A stretch of 64,000 nt of DNA from an uncultured Flavobacteriales bacterium (GTDB lineage: Bacteria > Bacteroidota > Bacteroidia > Flavobacteriales_E > Vicingaceae). The notes beneath the pieces are model-generated. The model was given only the letters and a program-made list of their open reading frames with translations. It did not search any database and was not told where the DNA came from. Location of the stretch: contig CAJXMH010000012.1 of NCBI GenBank assembly GCA_913056345.1, forward strand, positions 1 to 64,000, read 5' to 3'. Positions 9,393-18,301 of this stretch are shown here, piece by piece. The translations under genes and the position numbers were made by a program. Position 1 is the first letter of the stretch. Every line of letters begins with the position of its first letter.

Positions 9393-9743
9393 TTATTTTA
9401 ATTTATTTATTAGTGCGTAATTCATTTTTTGTATTTCTTCAATCTTTTTGAGAAGTTGCTCAGTATCTGCTTCATTTGTAAATCCAAGTTGATTGGCAAG
9501 AATGAGTTGAGTTTCTACTTCGTAAGAAGAGCCATTCGATATATTTATAAATTGCCTAAACTCTGCTTCGCTTCTCCTGCCTGCACCTTCAGCGACATTG
9601 GAAGGAATAGAAATAGCTGCTCTTTTTAGCTGTGAGCTAAGGCCATATCTTTCGTCATCCGGAAAGCTTTTGACCAAAGCATAAACATCAGTCACGATTT
9701 CCATGCCTTTCTGCCATACTTTTAGCTCTTTAACTTTATGCAT
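9393..9743 (-). CDS. Four-helix-bundle protein (IVP/S23, TIGR02436-like)
   Basis: A 116-aa, mostly helical protein with the family hallmarks LKVWQKGMEIV near the N terminus, YGLSSQLKRAAISIPSNVAEG in the centre and a C-terminal coiled segment. Relatives were first described inside 23S rRNA intervening sequences, and many occur as isolated genes in Bacteroidota. Their molecular role is unknown. Here it sits between fadA and fadE on the same strand, in a spacer bounded by inverted repeats, which looks like a later insertion into a metabolic operon. Its length is normal for the family and the frame is intact. Confidence 0.85.
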   Translation of the reverse strand: MHKVKELKVWQKGMEIVTDVYALVKSFPDDERYGLSSQLKRAAISIPSNVAEGAGRRSEAEFRQFINISNGSSYEVETQLILANQLGFTNEADTEQLLKKIEEIQKMNYALINKLK

Positions 9744-9777
9744 TACCTATTTTCTTTAGCTCTGTACTTATATCTCT

Positions 9778-9806
9778 GTACTCAATACTCAATACTCATT
9801 TCTCAC
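9778..9806. repeat. Right inverted repeat of a possible gene cassette
   Basis: The sequence GTACTCAATACTCAATACTC followed by ATTTCTCAC is the reverse complement, with slight changes, of the 9341-9363 element. A shorter related piece (CTGTACTTATATCTCTGTAC) is adjacent at 9761-9780. Confidence 0.65.
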
Positions 9807-9827
9807 TACTGACTTCTCATTACCATT

Positions 9828-11012
9828 CTAAAGCATTTCAAAAATCCCAGCAGCACCTTGCCCCGTTCCTACACACATGGTTACCATGCCGTATTTCTTA
9901 TTTCTTCTCTTTAATTCATTGAAAATTTGCACAGACAATTTAGCTCCGGTACATCCTAAAGGATGACCCAAGGCAATAGCGCCCCCATTTACATTCAATA
10001 TCTCTGGATTAAGGTCTAACTCTCTTGTTACCGCGAGTGATTGTGAAGCGAATGCCTCATTTAATTCAATCAAGTCAATATCATTTAATTTCAGACCAGC
10101 TTGCTTCAATGCTCTTGGAATGGCTTCAACCGGACCAATTCCCATGATTCTTGGGTCAACTCCTGCGGTAGCGTAACTGACCAATCTGGCAATGGGTTTT
10201 AAGTTGTGCTTTTTCACCATTTCTTCCGAAGCCACCATGACGAAAGCTGCACCATCAGAAGTCTGTGAGGCATTTCCTGCCGTTACACTTCCCTTAGCAT
10301 CAAAAACCGGTCTTAGCTTTGCTAGAACTTCTTTTGAAGTATCTTTTCTTGGTCCTTCATCTTGATCGAAAGTGTAAGTGCGTTTTTGCTTTTTACCGTT
10401 TTCATCTAAGTAAACTTGCTCCACTTCAATCGGAACAATATCATCTTTGAAAGTGCCATTTTCATTGGCTTTTATCGCTTTCATGTGAGAATTATAAGCA
10501 AACTCATCTTGGTCTTCGCGACTAACTTTGTATTGCTGAGCAACTGCTTCGGCTGTAAGGCCCATACCCCAATAATAGGTTGGGTTGTCTTTGGCCACTT
10601 TGGCATTGGGAACGATTCTCCAGCCTCCCATGCTAATGGGCGACATAGATTCTACTCCTCCGGCAATAATGCATTGGTTCATGCCGTTTTTAATTTTCGA
10701 ATCGGCAATGGCGATAGTTTCCAAACCTGAGGAACAGTAACGGTTTACCGTCATTCCCGGGGTTTCAATGTGGTTTAGCCCCATAAGCGATACCAAACGG
10801 CCAATATTCAATCCTTGCTCAGCTTCGGGGGTAGCATTACCTACTATTACATCATCAATGTCTTCGGCACTAATGCCCTCAACACTGCCCACCAAATGAT
10901 TGATTACAGTGGCGGCTAGATCGTCTGGTCGGGTAAAACGTAAAGAACCCTTTGGCGCTTTCCCTACTGCTGTTCTGTATCCTGCAACTATATATGTGTC
11001 CATCTTTTTCAT
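9828..11012 (-). CDS. fadA: Acetyl-CoA acyltransferase (3-ketoacyl-CoA thiolase)
   Basis: A 394-aa thiolase that releases acetyl-CoA from 3-ketoacyl-CoA, the last step of each beta-oxidation round. The catalytic set is complete: nucleophile Cys93 in NRYCSSG, His350 in GGAIALGHPLGCTG and Cys380 in CVGTGQGAAG. Its length matches the family. It starts 2 bp after the fadN stop, so the pair is tightly coupled, as expected for partner subunits of a trifunctional-like complex. A second possible start is Met4. Confidence 0.95.
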   Translation of the reverse strand: MKKMDTYIVAGYRTAVGKAPKGSLRFTRPDDLAATVINHLVGSVEGISAEDIDDVIVGNATPEAEQGLNIGRLVSLMGLNHIETPGMTVNRYCSSGLETIAIADSKIKNGMNQCIIAGGVESMSPISMGGWRIVPNAKVAKDNPTYYWGMGLTAEAVAQQYKVSREDQDEFAYNSHMKAIKANENGTFKDDIVPIEVEQVYLDENGKKQKRTYTFDQDEGPRKDTSKEVLAKLRPVFDAKGSVTAGNASQTSDGAAFVMVASEEMVKKHNLKPIARLVSYATAGVDPRIMGIGPVEAIPRALKQAGLKLNDIDLIELNEAFASQSLAVTRELDLNPEILNVNGGAIALGHPLGCTGAKLSVQIFNELKRRNKKYGMVTMCVGTGQGAAGIFEML

Positions 11013-11014
11013 CT

Positions 11015-13423
11015 TTAATTTCTTAATACTTTTCCTTTCGTTACCATACTTTGTAGGCGTTCAAGGGTTTTCTTTTTGGTGCACAATTCCACGAATGCTT
11101 TTCTTTCTAGATCAAGTAGGTAGCTCTCAGAAACTTCCGTTCTTTCTGATAGGTCACCACCGGCAAGCACATAGCCTAATTTTTCAGAAATCAGTTGATC
11201 GTGCTCAGAGATGTAATTTCCTGATTTCATGGAATTGGCTCCCACGTAAACTAAACCTAGAGCTTCATTTCCAAGGACCTTAATATCTTTCCTTTCTGCA
11301 GGTTTGGTATACCCGACTTCGGCCATTTGCAAGGCCGCTTGCTTAGCTCTGGTTAATTGCAATTCGCGACTTACGATCACTTCATCTTTCTTAGCATCCA
11401 AATAACCGTGCTCAAAAGCTTCGTGCGCTGAGGTGGCTACTTTAGCCTGACCAATGGTTAAGAATCGTTCTCTAAAAGTGTTGGTTCTTATATCACCTTC
11501 TTTCAATTCATCTGATAAGCGAAGCGCAAATTCTTTGCTTCCGCCACCACCGGGAATCACACCAACCCCAAATTCAACTAGTCCCATGTAAGTTTCCGCA
11601 TGAGCGACTACTTTATCGGCGTGCATGGAAAGTTCACAACCTCCACCTAAAGCCATTTGATGGGTAGCAACTACTACCGGAATAGAGGAGTAGCGCACCC
11701 GCATCATGGTTTTTTGGAATTGCTTGATGGCAAATGAGAGTTCATCGTATTCTTGCTCCACGGCCATCATGAAGATCATCCCCACATTGGCTCCTGCTGA
11801 AAAATTCTGACCAGTATTGTAAATGGTCAGTCCTTCATATTCAGCTTCTGCAAGATCAATGGCTTTGTTAATACCTTGAATAATTTCTGAACCAATGGTG
11901 TTCATTTTGGTGTGGAACTCCAAGTTTAAAATGCCATCACCCAAGTCAACTAAGGTACAACCTTTGTTTTTCCACACAATGTTGTCGTCTCTTAAATTGT
12001 CAAGTACTACTAAGCCTTCCGTTCCGGGAATAGCTTGGTAGCTTTTTGAAGCTATGTCGTAATATTTCTTCTGCCCTTGTTCAACCTTATAGAAACTTTC
12101 AAAGCCAGCATCCAGCATTTCCTGAATCCAATCAGCTGCTTCATAACCTGCCGACTTCATTTTCTCTAAAGTGTCTTTCAGACCGAGCGCATCCCAGCTT
12201 TCAAAAGGGCCTAATTGCCATCCAAAACCAGCTCTCATACCATCATCGATGCGATAAAGCTCATCTGAAATCTCAGGAATACGATGCGTTACATATTGGA
12301 AAAGCGCGTAGAAGGTTTTGCGGTAAAAATCTCCCGCTTCTCCATCGCTGTTTACCATTAATTGGTAACGCTCTTTTAGATCATCAATCTTTTTAGCTTC
12401 TCCAATTACGTTAAAGCGGACTTTATCTTTTTCAGCATATTCAAGTGTTTCAAGGTTCAGGGCTAAAATTTTACTTTTTCCATCGTCTCCTTTTACTTTT
12501 TTGTAAAAACCCTGTCCTGATTTAGATCCTAGCCAATCGTTGTCAACCATTTTCTGAACGTATTCAGGAATGGCAAAAGTTTCTTTGGCTTCGTCATTCG
12601 GGCAATTTTCTTCTACTCCTTTAGCCACATGAACCAAAGTATCTAGTCCTACTACATCACAAGTTCTAAAAGTAGCTGACTTCGGTCTTCCTAAAACTGG
12701 TCCGGTTAAACTGTCTACTGCTTCTACTGAAAGTCCCATCTCTTTTACCGTATGGAAGAGAGACATAATGGAATAAACTCCGATTCGGTTGGCAATGAAT
12801 GCTGGAGTGTCCTTACACAGCACCGTTTTTTTGCCCAAGAACTTTCTGCCGTAATCCATTAAAAAGTCAACTAGGGTAGCATCTGTTTTACTGCTTGGAA
12901 TGATTTCTAACAATTCCAGATAACGCGGGGGGTTAAAGAAGTGCGTTCCTAAAAAATGTTTTTGAAAATCATCTGAACGAACTTCTAACATAGATTCAAT
13001 AGGAATTCCCGAAGTGTTCGAAGAAACAATACTTCCTTTTTTTCGATGTTCTTCAACTTGCTCAAAAACGGTTTTCTTAATGTCCAAGCGTTCTACTACC
13101 ACTTCCATTACCCAATCAACCTCGCTGATCTTTGCCATATCATCTTCAAAGTTCCCGGTAGAAATTAATTTGCTGAAACTTTTACTGTAGAGGGGAGAGG
13201 GGTTCGACTTGATAGCCGTTTGTAAAGCCTCATTCACTATTCGGTTTCTAACGCTTTTGTCCTCTTTACTTAAGCCTTTTGCTTTTTCCTTGTCATTCAG
13301 TTCTTTTGGAACAATGTCAAGCAACAGCACTTCCACGCCAATATTGGCGAAGTGGCAAGCTATTCTGGATCCCATTACTCCGGAACCTAAAATGGCTACT
13401 TTACTTATTCTTCTCTTTTTCAT
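11015..13423 (-). CDS. fadN: 3-hydroxyacyl-CoA dehydrogenase/enoyl-CoA hydratase (FadN type)
   Basis: An 802-aa bifunctional beta-oxidation enzyme. The NAD-dependent dehydrogenase comes first: Rossmann motif GSGVMG at 13-18 and the catalytic His161 in GTHFFNPP. The enoyl-CoA hydratase/crotonase module comes second, with GGGCELSMHADK around residue 596 and the GVGVIPGGGGS loop. This dehydrogenase-then-hydratase order is that of Bacillus FadN (YusL) and the reverse of proteobacterial FadB. The fadN-fadA-fadE gene order also matches the Bacillus operon. The start overlaps the marR stop as ATGA (13420-13423). Confidence 0.92.
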   Translation of the reverse strand: MKKRRISKVAILGSGVMGSRIACHFANIGVEVLLLDIVPKELNDKEKAKGLSKEDKSVRNRIVNEALQTAIKSNPSPLYSKSFSKLISTGNFEDDMAKISEVDWVMEVVVERLDIKKTVFEQVEEHRKKGSIVSSNTSGIPIESMLEVRSDDFQKHFLGTHFFNPPRYLELLEIIPSSKTDATLVDFLMDYGRKFLGKKTVLCKDTPAFIANRIGVYSIMSLFHTVKEMGLSVEAVDSLTGPVLGRPKSATFRTCDVVGLDTLVHVAKGVEENCPNDEAKETFAIPEYVQKMVDNDWLGSKSGQGFYKKVKGDDGKSKILALNLETLEYAEKDKVRFNVIGEAKKIDDLKERYQLMVNSDGEAGDFYRKTFYALFQYVTHRIPEISDELYRIDDGMRAGFGWQLGPFESWDALGLKDTLEKMKSAGYEAADWIQEMLDAGFESFYKVEQGQKKYYDIASKSYQAIPGTEGLVVLDNLRDDNIVWKNKGCTLVDLGDGILNLEFHTKMNTIGSEIIQGINKAIDLAEAEYEGLTIYNTGQNFSAGANVGMIFMMAVEQEYDELSFAIKQFQKTMMRVRYSSIPVVVATHQMALGGGCELSMHADKVVAHAETYMGLVEFGVGVIPGGGGSKEFALRLSDELKEGDIRTNTFRERFLTIGQAKVATSAHEAFEHGYLDAKKDEVIVSRELQLTRAKQAALQMAEVGYTKPAERKDIKVLGNEALGLVYVGANSMKSGNYISEHDQLISEKLGYVLAGGDLSERTEVSESYLLDLERKAFVELCTKKKTLERLQSMVTKGKVLRN

Positions 13424-13866
13424 GAGTTGGTTTTTTGATTTTTATATTCTTCGGTTAAACCGCTAATGTCTTGCATAACCTGATAGAAACAATCTAGATG
13501 CTGTGGGTCAATGTTTTTGATAATGTGTTCATTGAATTGACGAACTACCTGCTTTGCTATTTTTTTCTTTGCTCTACCGATTTCGGTTAAGCAGATGTTT
13601 ACTTGTCTTCCATCATGCTTGTCTTTAACCCGACAAATCAAACCTTCAGATTCCATGTTTTTTAGCATTCGACTGAGACTGGTCTTTTTCATACCCATCA
13701 AAGGGGCAATTTTTGTAGCTGGAGTTCCACCATTGTCTCCAATATTTAGCAACACAAAACCGGTTGCCTGAGTTAACTCATGTTCATCAGCAAGCTGATT
13801 ATAAAGGTTAACAATGGAATGCCATGCTAGCTTAATATGATAATCTACAGTTTCTTGTGGCTTCAT
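13420..13866 (-). CDS. MarR family transcriptional regulator of the fad operon
   Basis: A 148-aa winged-helix protein. The recognition region (TPATKIAPLMGMKKTSLSRMLKNMESEGLI) is followed by the wing motif DKHDGRQVNICLT, both typical of MarR proteins. It is the first gene of the fad operon, overlapping fadN by 4 bp. Two palindromes just upstream look like its operators, one at the likely transcription start, so autorepression of the whole unit is inferred. The inducer is probably an acyl-CoA or fatty acid, judging only from the genes it precedes. Confidence 0.9.
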   Translation of the reverse strand: MKPQETVDYHIKLAWHSIVNLYNQLADEHELTQATGFVLLNIGDNGGTPATKIAPLMGMKKTSLSRMLKNMESEGLICRVKDKHDGRQVNICLTEIGRAKKKIAKQVVRQFNEHIIKNIDPQHLDCFYQVMQDISGLTEEYKNQKTNS

Positions 13867-13868
13867 TT

Positions 13869-13884
13869 GTTATGCGTGCACAAC
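13869..13884. promoter_or_regulatory. Predicted MarR operator 1
   Basis: GTTATGCGTGCACAAC is an imperfect palindrome immediately upstream of the marR start codon and abutting a - strand -7 element (TATATTTG, 13891-13884). Its near identity to the perfect palindrome at 13908 supports specific binding by a dimer. Confidence 0.75.
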
Positions 13885-13907
13885 AAATATATTAATTATT
13901 CTTAAAA

Positions 13908-13923
13908 GTTATGCATGCATAAC
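13908..13923. promoter_or_regulatory. Predicted MarR operator 2
   Basis: GTTATGCATGCATAAC is a perfect 16-bp palindrome, 39 bp centre to centre from operator 1. It lies just upstream of a + strand TAnnTTTG element at 13932-13939, so it could also control rightward transcription. Confidence 0.75.
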
Positions 13924-13931
13924 AAAATTTG

Positions 13932-14016
13932 TATCTTTGTACCCAACAAGAGGTAGTAGACTTGTTAATTGGTTAGTAATTGAAGCAAAAAGGTGAGCCG
14001 CTCGGCTCGCCTTTTT
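13932..14016 (+). ncRNA. Candidate small RNA with its own promoter element and terminator
   Basis: A + strand -7 element, TATCTTTG (13932-13939), is followed about 75 bp later by a strong terminator. No reading frame of note lies between them, and both flanking genes are transcribed away from this spot, so the terminator serves no visible gene. The predicted transcript, about 13945-14016, can form a first stem (AACAAG/CTTGTT) and the terminator stem. No good -33 TTG is visible, and the perfect MarR palindrome covers that region. This is a prediction. Confidence 0.4.
13987..14016 (+). terminator. Strong intrinsic terminator between divergent genes
   Basis: AAAAAGGTGAGCC, loop GCTC, GGCTCGCCTTTTT: a near-perfect 13-bp stem with one G-T pair and a T-run. 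It follows the candidate small RNA. Confidence 0.85.
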
Positions 14017-14245
14017 GTGATTTAAGGCTGTAGTTACTTAATCGTCAGTTCTTAAAGCCTTGTTTGCTACTGTAGATTTGAAATCATTTTTCCTTTTAAG
14101 CATAATTCCTTCATTTAGATTCGCACTGATTTGTGCTTAAGAAGTTAATTCAGCTACAGGACTTTTTTAAAAAAGAATCAATTTAATTGTTCTCATTTTT
14201 CCCAAACTTCAATTTATATACTTTTGGTTTCTTTAAAGTCGCTTA
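14017..14245. other. Intergenic leader before the membrane protein gene
   Basis: No gene is visible here. A TAnnTTTG match, TACTTTTG at 14219-14226, lies 19 bp before the GTG start of the next gene and could be its promoter, although a TTG at the usual -33 spacing is missing. The rest is AT-rich without clear structure. Confidence 0.35.
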
Positions 14246-15865
14246 GTGGATAAGAAGCAAACCCAATATATATGGAACGCTCTTCTAGCAATTGCACTAT
14301 TGTTTGCAGTAGCTTTTATCTATTGGGTATTGGGCAGGAATGTCAACTTCGACGATGAGGGTTTTTATATGGTTCCTTATGTAAGTGATCAATATATTGA
14401 GCTGCTTCCTTCTCAACAATATAGTTTTCTCCTAAAGTGGATTCTTCCTGCTGAATGGATCAGTTTGTTCAATTTAAGATTGGTCAGGCTATTTTTTACA
14501 GTAGCTTCATCCTTGTATTTGGCTATAGCTTGTTACTTCTATCTGCTTAAACATAATGTGCGCATAAATAAGGCTTTCTTACTGTTATTAGTTCCTTTAC
14601 TAAGCCTGAGTAATTTCGTTTTTGGCCCCTTAGCTTTATCCTACAATAGTCAAACGCATGTATCACTATCAATTACAATGGGAGGGCTTCTGCTTGCCTA
14701 CAGCGCTAAAAGTCGGCAGGCTCATTTGATCTTGAGTGGTGTTTTTCTAGGACTTGCTTACTATGCAAAATTCACTTCAGGGATATCGGCTTTTTTATTG
14801 CTTAGCTTCTCCATACTTCTGGTTAAAGAATCATGGCTTGATAAGTCAAAGAAATTGATCTATTTGTTAATTGGTGTAATTGCAAGTCTTTGGATATTCA
14901 ATCATGTTTATTCATTTAATGATATTTTGTCTGATGGTTTGTCCTTATCGGAATTAAGTAATGCAGGTTATGACTTATGGAACCAAATAGAGAGACCATG
15001 GAGGTTTTTTATTAATAGTTTGAAGTACTTAATAGCGGGTGGTCTGATAGGTTTGACTTTTCTTTTCAAGAAAAATAAATGGACGATAGGTATTCTTACT
15101 ACAGCACTTGCAATAGGCTTACTAATCTATGAGCGTCAAAGTATAGTTTATGCAAAAGGATTTCCCATTTATCTCTTGCTGTTTGGTATTACCCTAGTAC
15201 CAACAATGGTAAAAAACCGAAAACATTTGCGAAGAGGGAGTTTGCAGATTCATTTAATGGTATTGATCTTATTAATAGTTTGCGGTGTATTAGGAACGAA
15301 CAATTTATGGATGGTAAGCTCTAATTTTTTCAGCTTATATCTTTTACTCGCTACATTATTTTTAGCGTTTAAGCTAAGGTCAAAATACCTGATTTTCTTT
15401 GTTGCTTTAACTTGCTTCGTGAATACCCTATACTACACTCATTTACCCTACAGGTCACCTGACCCGAAGTATGCGACTGTTGAAGTTGGTAATACAAGAC
15501 TAGGGCCTATCAAAATCTCTAAGGAACACGCCGAAATTTACCATCAATTTAAGGATATAGTTCGAGATAAAGAACTTACCAATGATGATTATCTAGGGAT
15601 TCTATGGAAATATCCAATGATCAACTTTTTGTTTGATATACCCTCACCTGCAGGTATAATTTGGGAATTAGAACAAATAGAACTGACAAGACACAATTAC
15701 TTTAACAGAAAAGATAAGGGTCGTCAGGTCCATTGGATCGTCATAAATGAAGATTCAACTCGTTCCCCGCTTTCACATGTAATTGAATTAACACGAGATA
15801 CCTCCTTTAAGGTCAGAAAGCAGTATTCTTTTAAAAAACAAGAGTGGTTCTACATTTCAAATTGA
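14246..15865 (+). CDS. Polytopic membrane protein, GT-C glycosyltransferase-like
   Basis: A 539-aa integral membrane protein with about 10-12 hydrophobic segments up to residue about 395 and a soluble C-terminal tail of about 130 aa. The first external loop carries an acidic pair (NFDDEGFY, residues about 34-41), which in GT-C enzymes such as PMT/ArnT holds the catalytic or metal-binding acids. I infer a lipid-linked-sugar glycosyltransferase, but no family motif beyond this is decisive. The start is a GTG, chosen because the first helix follows immediately. It is AT-rich compared with nearby metabolic genes and stands alone. Confidence 0.65.
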   Translation: MDKKQTQYIWNALLAIALLFAVAFIYWVLGRNVNFDDEGFYMVPYVSDQYIELLPSQQYSFLLKWILPAEWISLFNLRLVRLFFTVASSLYLAIACYFYLLKHNVRINKAFLLLLVPLLSLSNFVFGPLALSYNSQTHVSLSITMGGLLLAYSAKSRQAHLILSGVFLGLAYYAKFTSGISAFLLLSFSILLVKESWLDKSKKLIYLLIGVIASLWIFNHVYSFNDILSDGLSLSELSNAGYDLWNQIERPWRFFINSLKYLIAGGLIGLTFLFKKNKWTIGILTTALAIGLLIYERQSIVYAKGFPIYLLLFGITLVPTMVKNRKHLRRGSLQIHLMVLILLIVCGVLGTNNLWMVSSNFFSLYLLLATLFLAFKLRSKYLIFFVALTCFVNTLYYTHLPYRSPDPKYATVEVGNTRLGPIKISKEHAEIYHQFKDIVRDKELTNDDYLGILWKYPMINFLFDIPSPAGIIWELEQIELTRHNYFNRKDKGRQVHWIVINEDSTRSPLSHVIELTRDTSFKVRKQYSFKKQEWFYISN

Positions 15866-15942
15866 TAGGCCTTCCACAAAAGCAATAGTAATGGCTAGGT
15901 TAGAGGTGTGTCTGGGATTTAACTAAATCCACTCACTTCAGT

Positions 15943-17706
15943 TTAACCTCGATAACACTTTTCAATTTCATTTTTAAAGTTTTCCATCACTATTCTTCGT
16001 TTCACTTTCATCGTAGGAGTCATTTCTCCACTATCAATTCCCCATGCTGTGCCTGATATAATTATTTTCTTCACTCTTTCATACTGGGCAAAGTATTGGT
16101 TGTATTTTTCAACTTCTTCCATAATCCTGTCGTGAATGCTCTGGTTTTTCGCCATTTCAGCATCAGTAGTGTATGGAATCTCTTTGCGTTTGCACCATTC
16201 GATCAAGAATTCAAAAGAAGGTTGAATGATGGCAGCTGGATGTTTTTCTCCCTCTCCAATAACCATGATCTGTTCTATAAAAGAAGATTCTTTCATTTTA
16301 TTTTCAAGCAGTTGAGGTGCAACATATTTACCGCCTGAAGTTTTAAAGGTTTCTTTTTTACGGCCAGTAATCTTTAGGTATTCCCCTTCAACCATTTCTC
16401 CAAGATCACCTGTTTTAAACCATCCATCATCTGTGAATACCTCTTTGGTAGCTTCCTCTCTATTGTAATAGCCTAACATAACATTTGGACCCTTTACCTC
16501 AATCTCACCATCACTTGCAATACGAACATCAACATGTTCTAATGGCCTGCCGACGGTACCGATGCGCACTCCATCGTTGTTTTGCTCATTTACCGCAATA
16601 ACAGGAGATGTTTCCGTCAATCCGTAACCTTCCATAACTGGAATTTGAGCAGCTAAGAAAACTCGAGCTAAACGTGGTTGCAAAGCAGCGGCACCTGAGG
16701 CTACAGCTTTGGCATTTCCACCTAATGCTTCTCTCCATTTACTGAATATAATCTTATTGGCCATTTTAAGTTGCCATTCGTACCAAGCCCCATTTTTACC
16801 ATTAAGCTCATACCGTTGACCTAAGCCTAGAGCCCAAAAGAATAAGGCTCTTTTAATGCCGGTAAGTTCTTGGCCTTTTGCTACAATCTTGTCATAAACT
16901 TTTTCAAGTAACCTTGGCACAGCAGTGAAAACATCTGGTTTTACTTCTTTTAGATTTTCGCCAATGGTTTCAAGAGATTCGGCGTAGTAGATTGAAGTGC
17001 CTGTATATATATACATGTAAGTCACCATTCTTTCATACACATGACATAAAGGAAGAAAACTTAATGCTTTTGAATCCTCCGTAACCGGAAGTCTTTTTCT
17101 TGAGCTTACAGAGTTGGTAACAATATTTTTATGTGAAAGCATTACCCCCTTTGGTCTTCCTGTGGTTCCTGAGGTGTAGATCAAAGTGGCCAGATCGTCT
17201 TCTTTAACTTCAGCCTGGATGGCTTCCATTTTCTTGTAATTCGACTCATTTCCACTGCCTTTTTCTTTTAGGCTAGTCCATGGGTCACATTCTATTTTAT
17301 CAAAAGCGTAAATCTGCTTGAGAGATTTAATCTTCTCTTTTACCGCATTGACCTTATTGTATATTTCACGATCAGAAACGAAGCAAACCTTAACTCCCGC
17401 ATCGTTCATGATGAAGTCATAATCCTCTTTGGTAATTGTAGGGTAAATTGGGACATTGATCATGCCTGCCATTAAGATACCAAGGTCTACAATGTGCCAC
17501 TCAGGTCTGTTGTTTGAAATCACCGCCACTTTATCACCCGGCTCTAGCCCAAGTTCTAATAAACCTGATCCTACTTCCTTTGCTTGGTCAATAAATTCTT
17601 GGGTACTAATGCTTTTCCAATCGCCATTGATTTTTGCAGTAAGAGCATCTGATTTCGGATAGTGCTTAAGTTGGTGGTAGTGTAGGTCAAATATTCGCTT
17701 CAGCAT
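15943..17706 (-). CDS. fadD: Long-chain fatty acid-CoA ligase (AMP-forming)
   Basis: A 587-aa ANL-superfamily enzyme that activates fatty acids to acyl-CoA with ATP, feeding the fad operon encoded nearby. The P-loop is YTSGTTGRPKG (177-187). GYGLTETSP (A5), GWFKTGDLG and the hinge-to-lysine region TGRKKETFKTSGGKYV (A8) follow in order. Length and the long GGNAKAVASGAAAL-containing middle match eukaryote-like long-chain synthetases (FAA1/ACSL type). It is transcribed alone. The symbol is functional shorthand; orthology with E. coli FadD is not established. Confidence 0.9.
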   Translation of the reverse strand: MLKRIFDLHYHQLKHYPKSDALTAKINGDWKSISTQEFIDQAKEVGSGLLELGLEPGDKVAVISNNRPEWHIVDLGILMAGMINVPIYPTITKEDYDFIMNDAGVKVCFVSDREIYNKVNAVKEKIKSLKQIYAFDKIECDPWTSLKEKGSGNESNYKKMEAIQAEVKEDDLATLIYTSGTTGRPKGVMLSHKNIVTNSVSSRKRLPVTEDSKALSFLPLCHVYERMVTYMYIYTGTSIYYAESLETIGENLKEVKPDVFTAVPRLLEKVYDKIVAKGQELTGIKRALFFWALGLGQRYELNGKNGAWYEWQLKMANKIIFSKWREALGGNAKAVASGAAALQPRLARVFLAAQIPVMEGYGLTETSPVIAVNEQNNDGVRIGTVGRPLEHVDVRIASDGEIEVKGPNVMLGYYNREEATKEVFTDDGWFKTGDLGEMVEGEYLKITGRKKETFKTSGGKYVAPQLLENKMKESSFIEQIMVIGEGEKHPAAIIQPSFEFLIEWCKRKEIPYTTDAEMAKNQSIHDRIMEEVEKYNQYFAQYERVKKIIISGTAWGIDSGEMTPTMKVKRRIVMENFKNEIEKCYRG

Positions 17707-17772
17707 ATTGATTGGTTTTCGAGTAAAGATAAAACTAAAAAGAGATTATTTTGTCTATTTTAACTAAGAACT

Positions 17773-18258
17773 ATGGATAATATTAACTATTGGGTAAAAA
17801 ATTTAGAGTTGAAACCTCACCCCGAAGGTGGTTACTTTAAAGAAACATATCGATCAAAAACAAGCGGAGAATTTGCAGGATTTACTGATAAAAGAAACCT
17901 TTCAACCGGAATTTACTTTTTGCTAGAAAAAGGCAATTTTTCGGCTTTTCATCGGATAAAGTCAGACGAAATGTGGCATTTTTATGCCGGTGACCCTTTG
18001 GTTGTGCACATGATCGACGAAGAAGGAAATTACAATAAACAACTTATTGGTCCTAAACTGGATCAAGGTCAAACGTTACAGTTTGTGGTGCCTGCTGGTG
18101 TTTGGTTTGCTTCAGAGGTGATTGATCAGGGTAGTTATTCTTTGGTAGGGTGCACAGTTTCACCGGGTTTTGATTTTAATGACTTTGAATTGGCAGATAA
18201 AAATTTTGTAACAAAGTTTCCGGTCCACCGTACTTTAATACAAAAATTAGTAAGGTGA
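17773..18258 (+). CDS. Cupin_5 (DUF985) family protein
   Basis: A 161-aa single-domain cupin. The opening LELKPHPEGGYFKETYRS and the core FHRIKSDEMWHFYAGDPL are signatures of the DUF985 cupins, with His and Glu positions suitable for metal binding. The biochemical role of these proteins is not settled; some relatives have been proposed to act on sugars or small molecules. It precedes the siaB-like gene by 43 bp on the same strand, so co-transcription is possible. Confidence 0.85.
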   Translation: MDNINYWVKNLELKPHPEGGYFKETYRSKTSGEFAGFTDKRNLSTGIYFLLEKGNFSAFHRIKSDEMWHFYAGDPLVVHMIDEEGNYNKQLIGPKLDQGQTLQFVVPAGVWFASEVIDQGSYSLVGCTVSPGFDFNDFELADKNFVTKFPVHRTLIQKLVR

Positions 18259-18301
18259 TTTACATCCTTGTTAATTTGATAGAAGCTAACCAAAACCTAT
18301 T

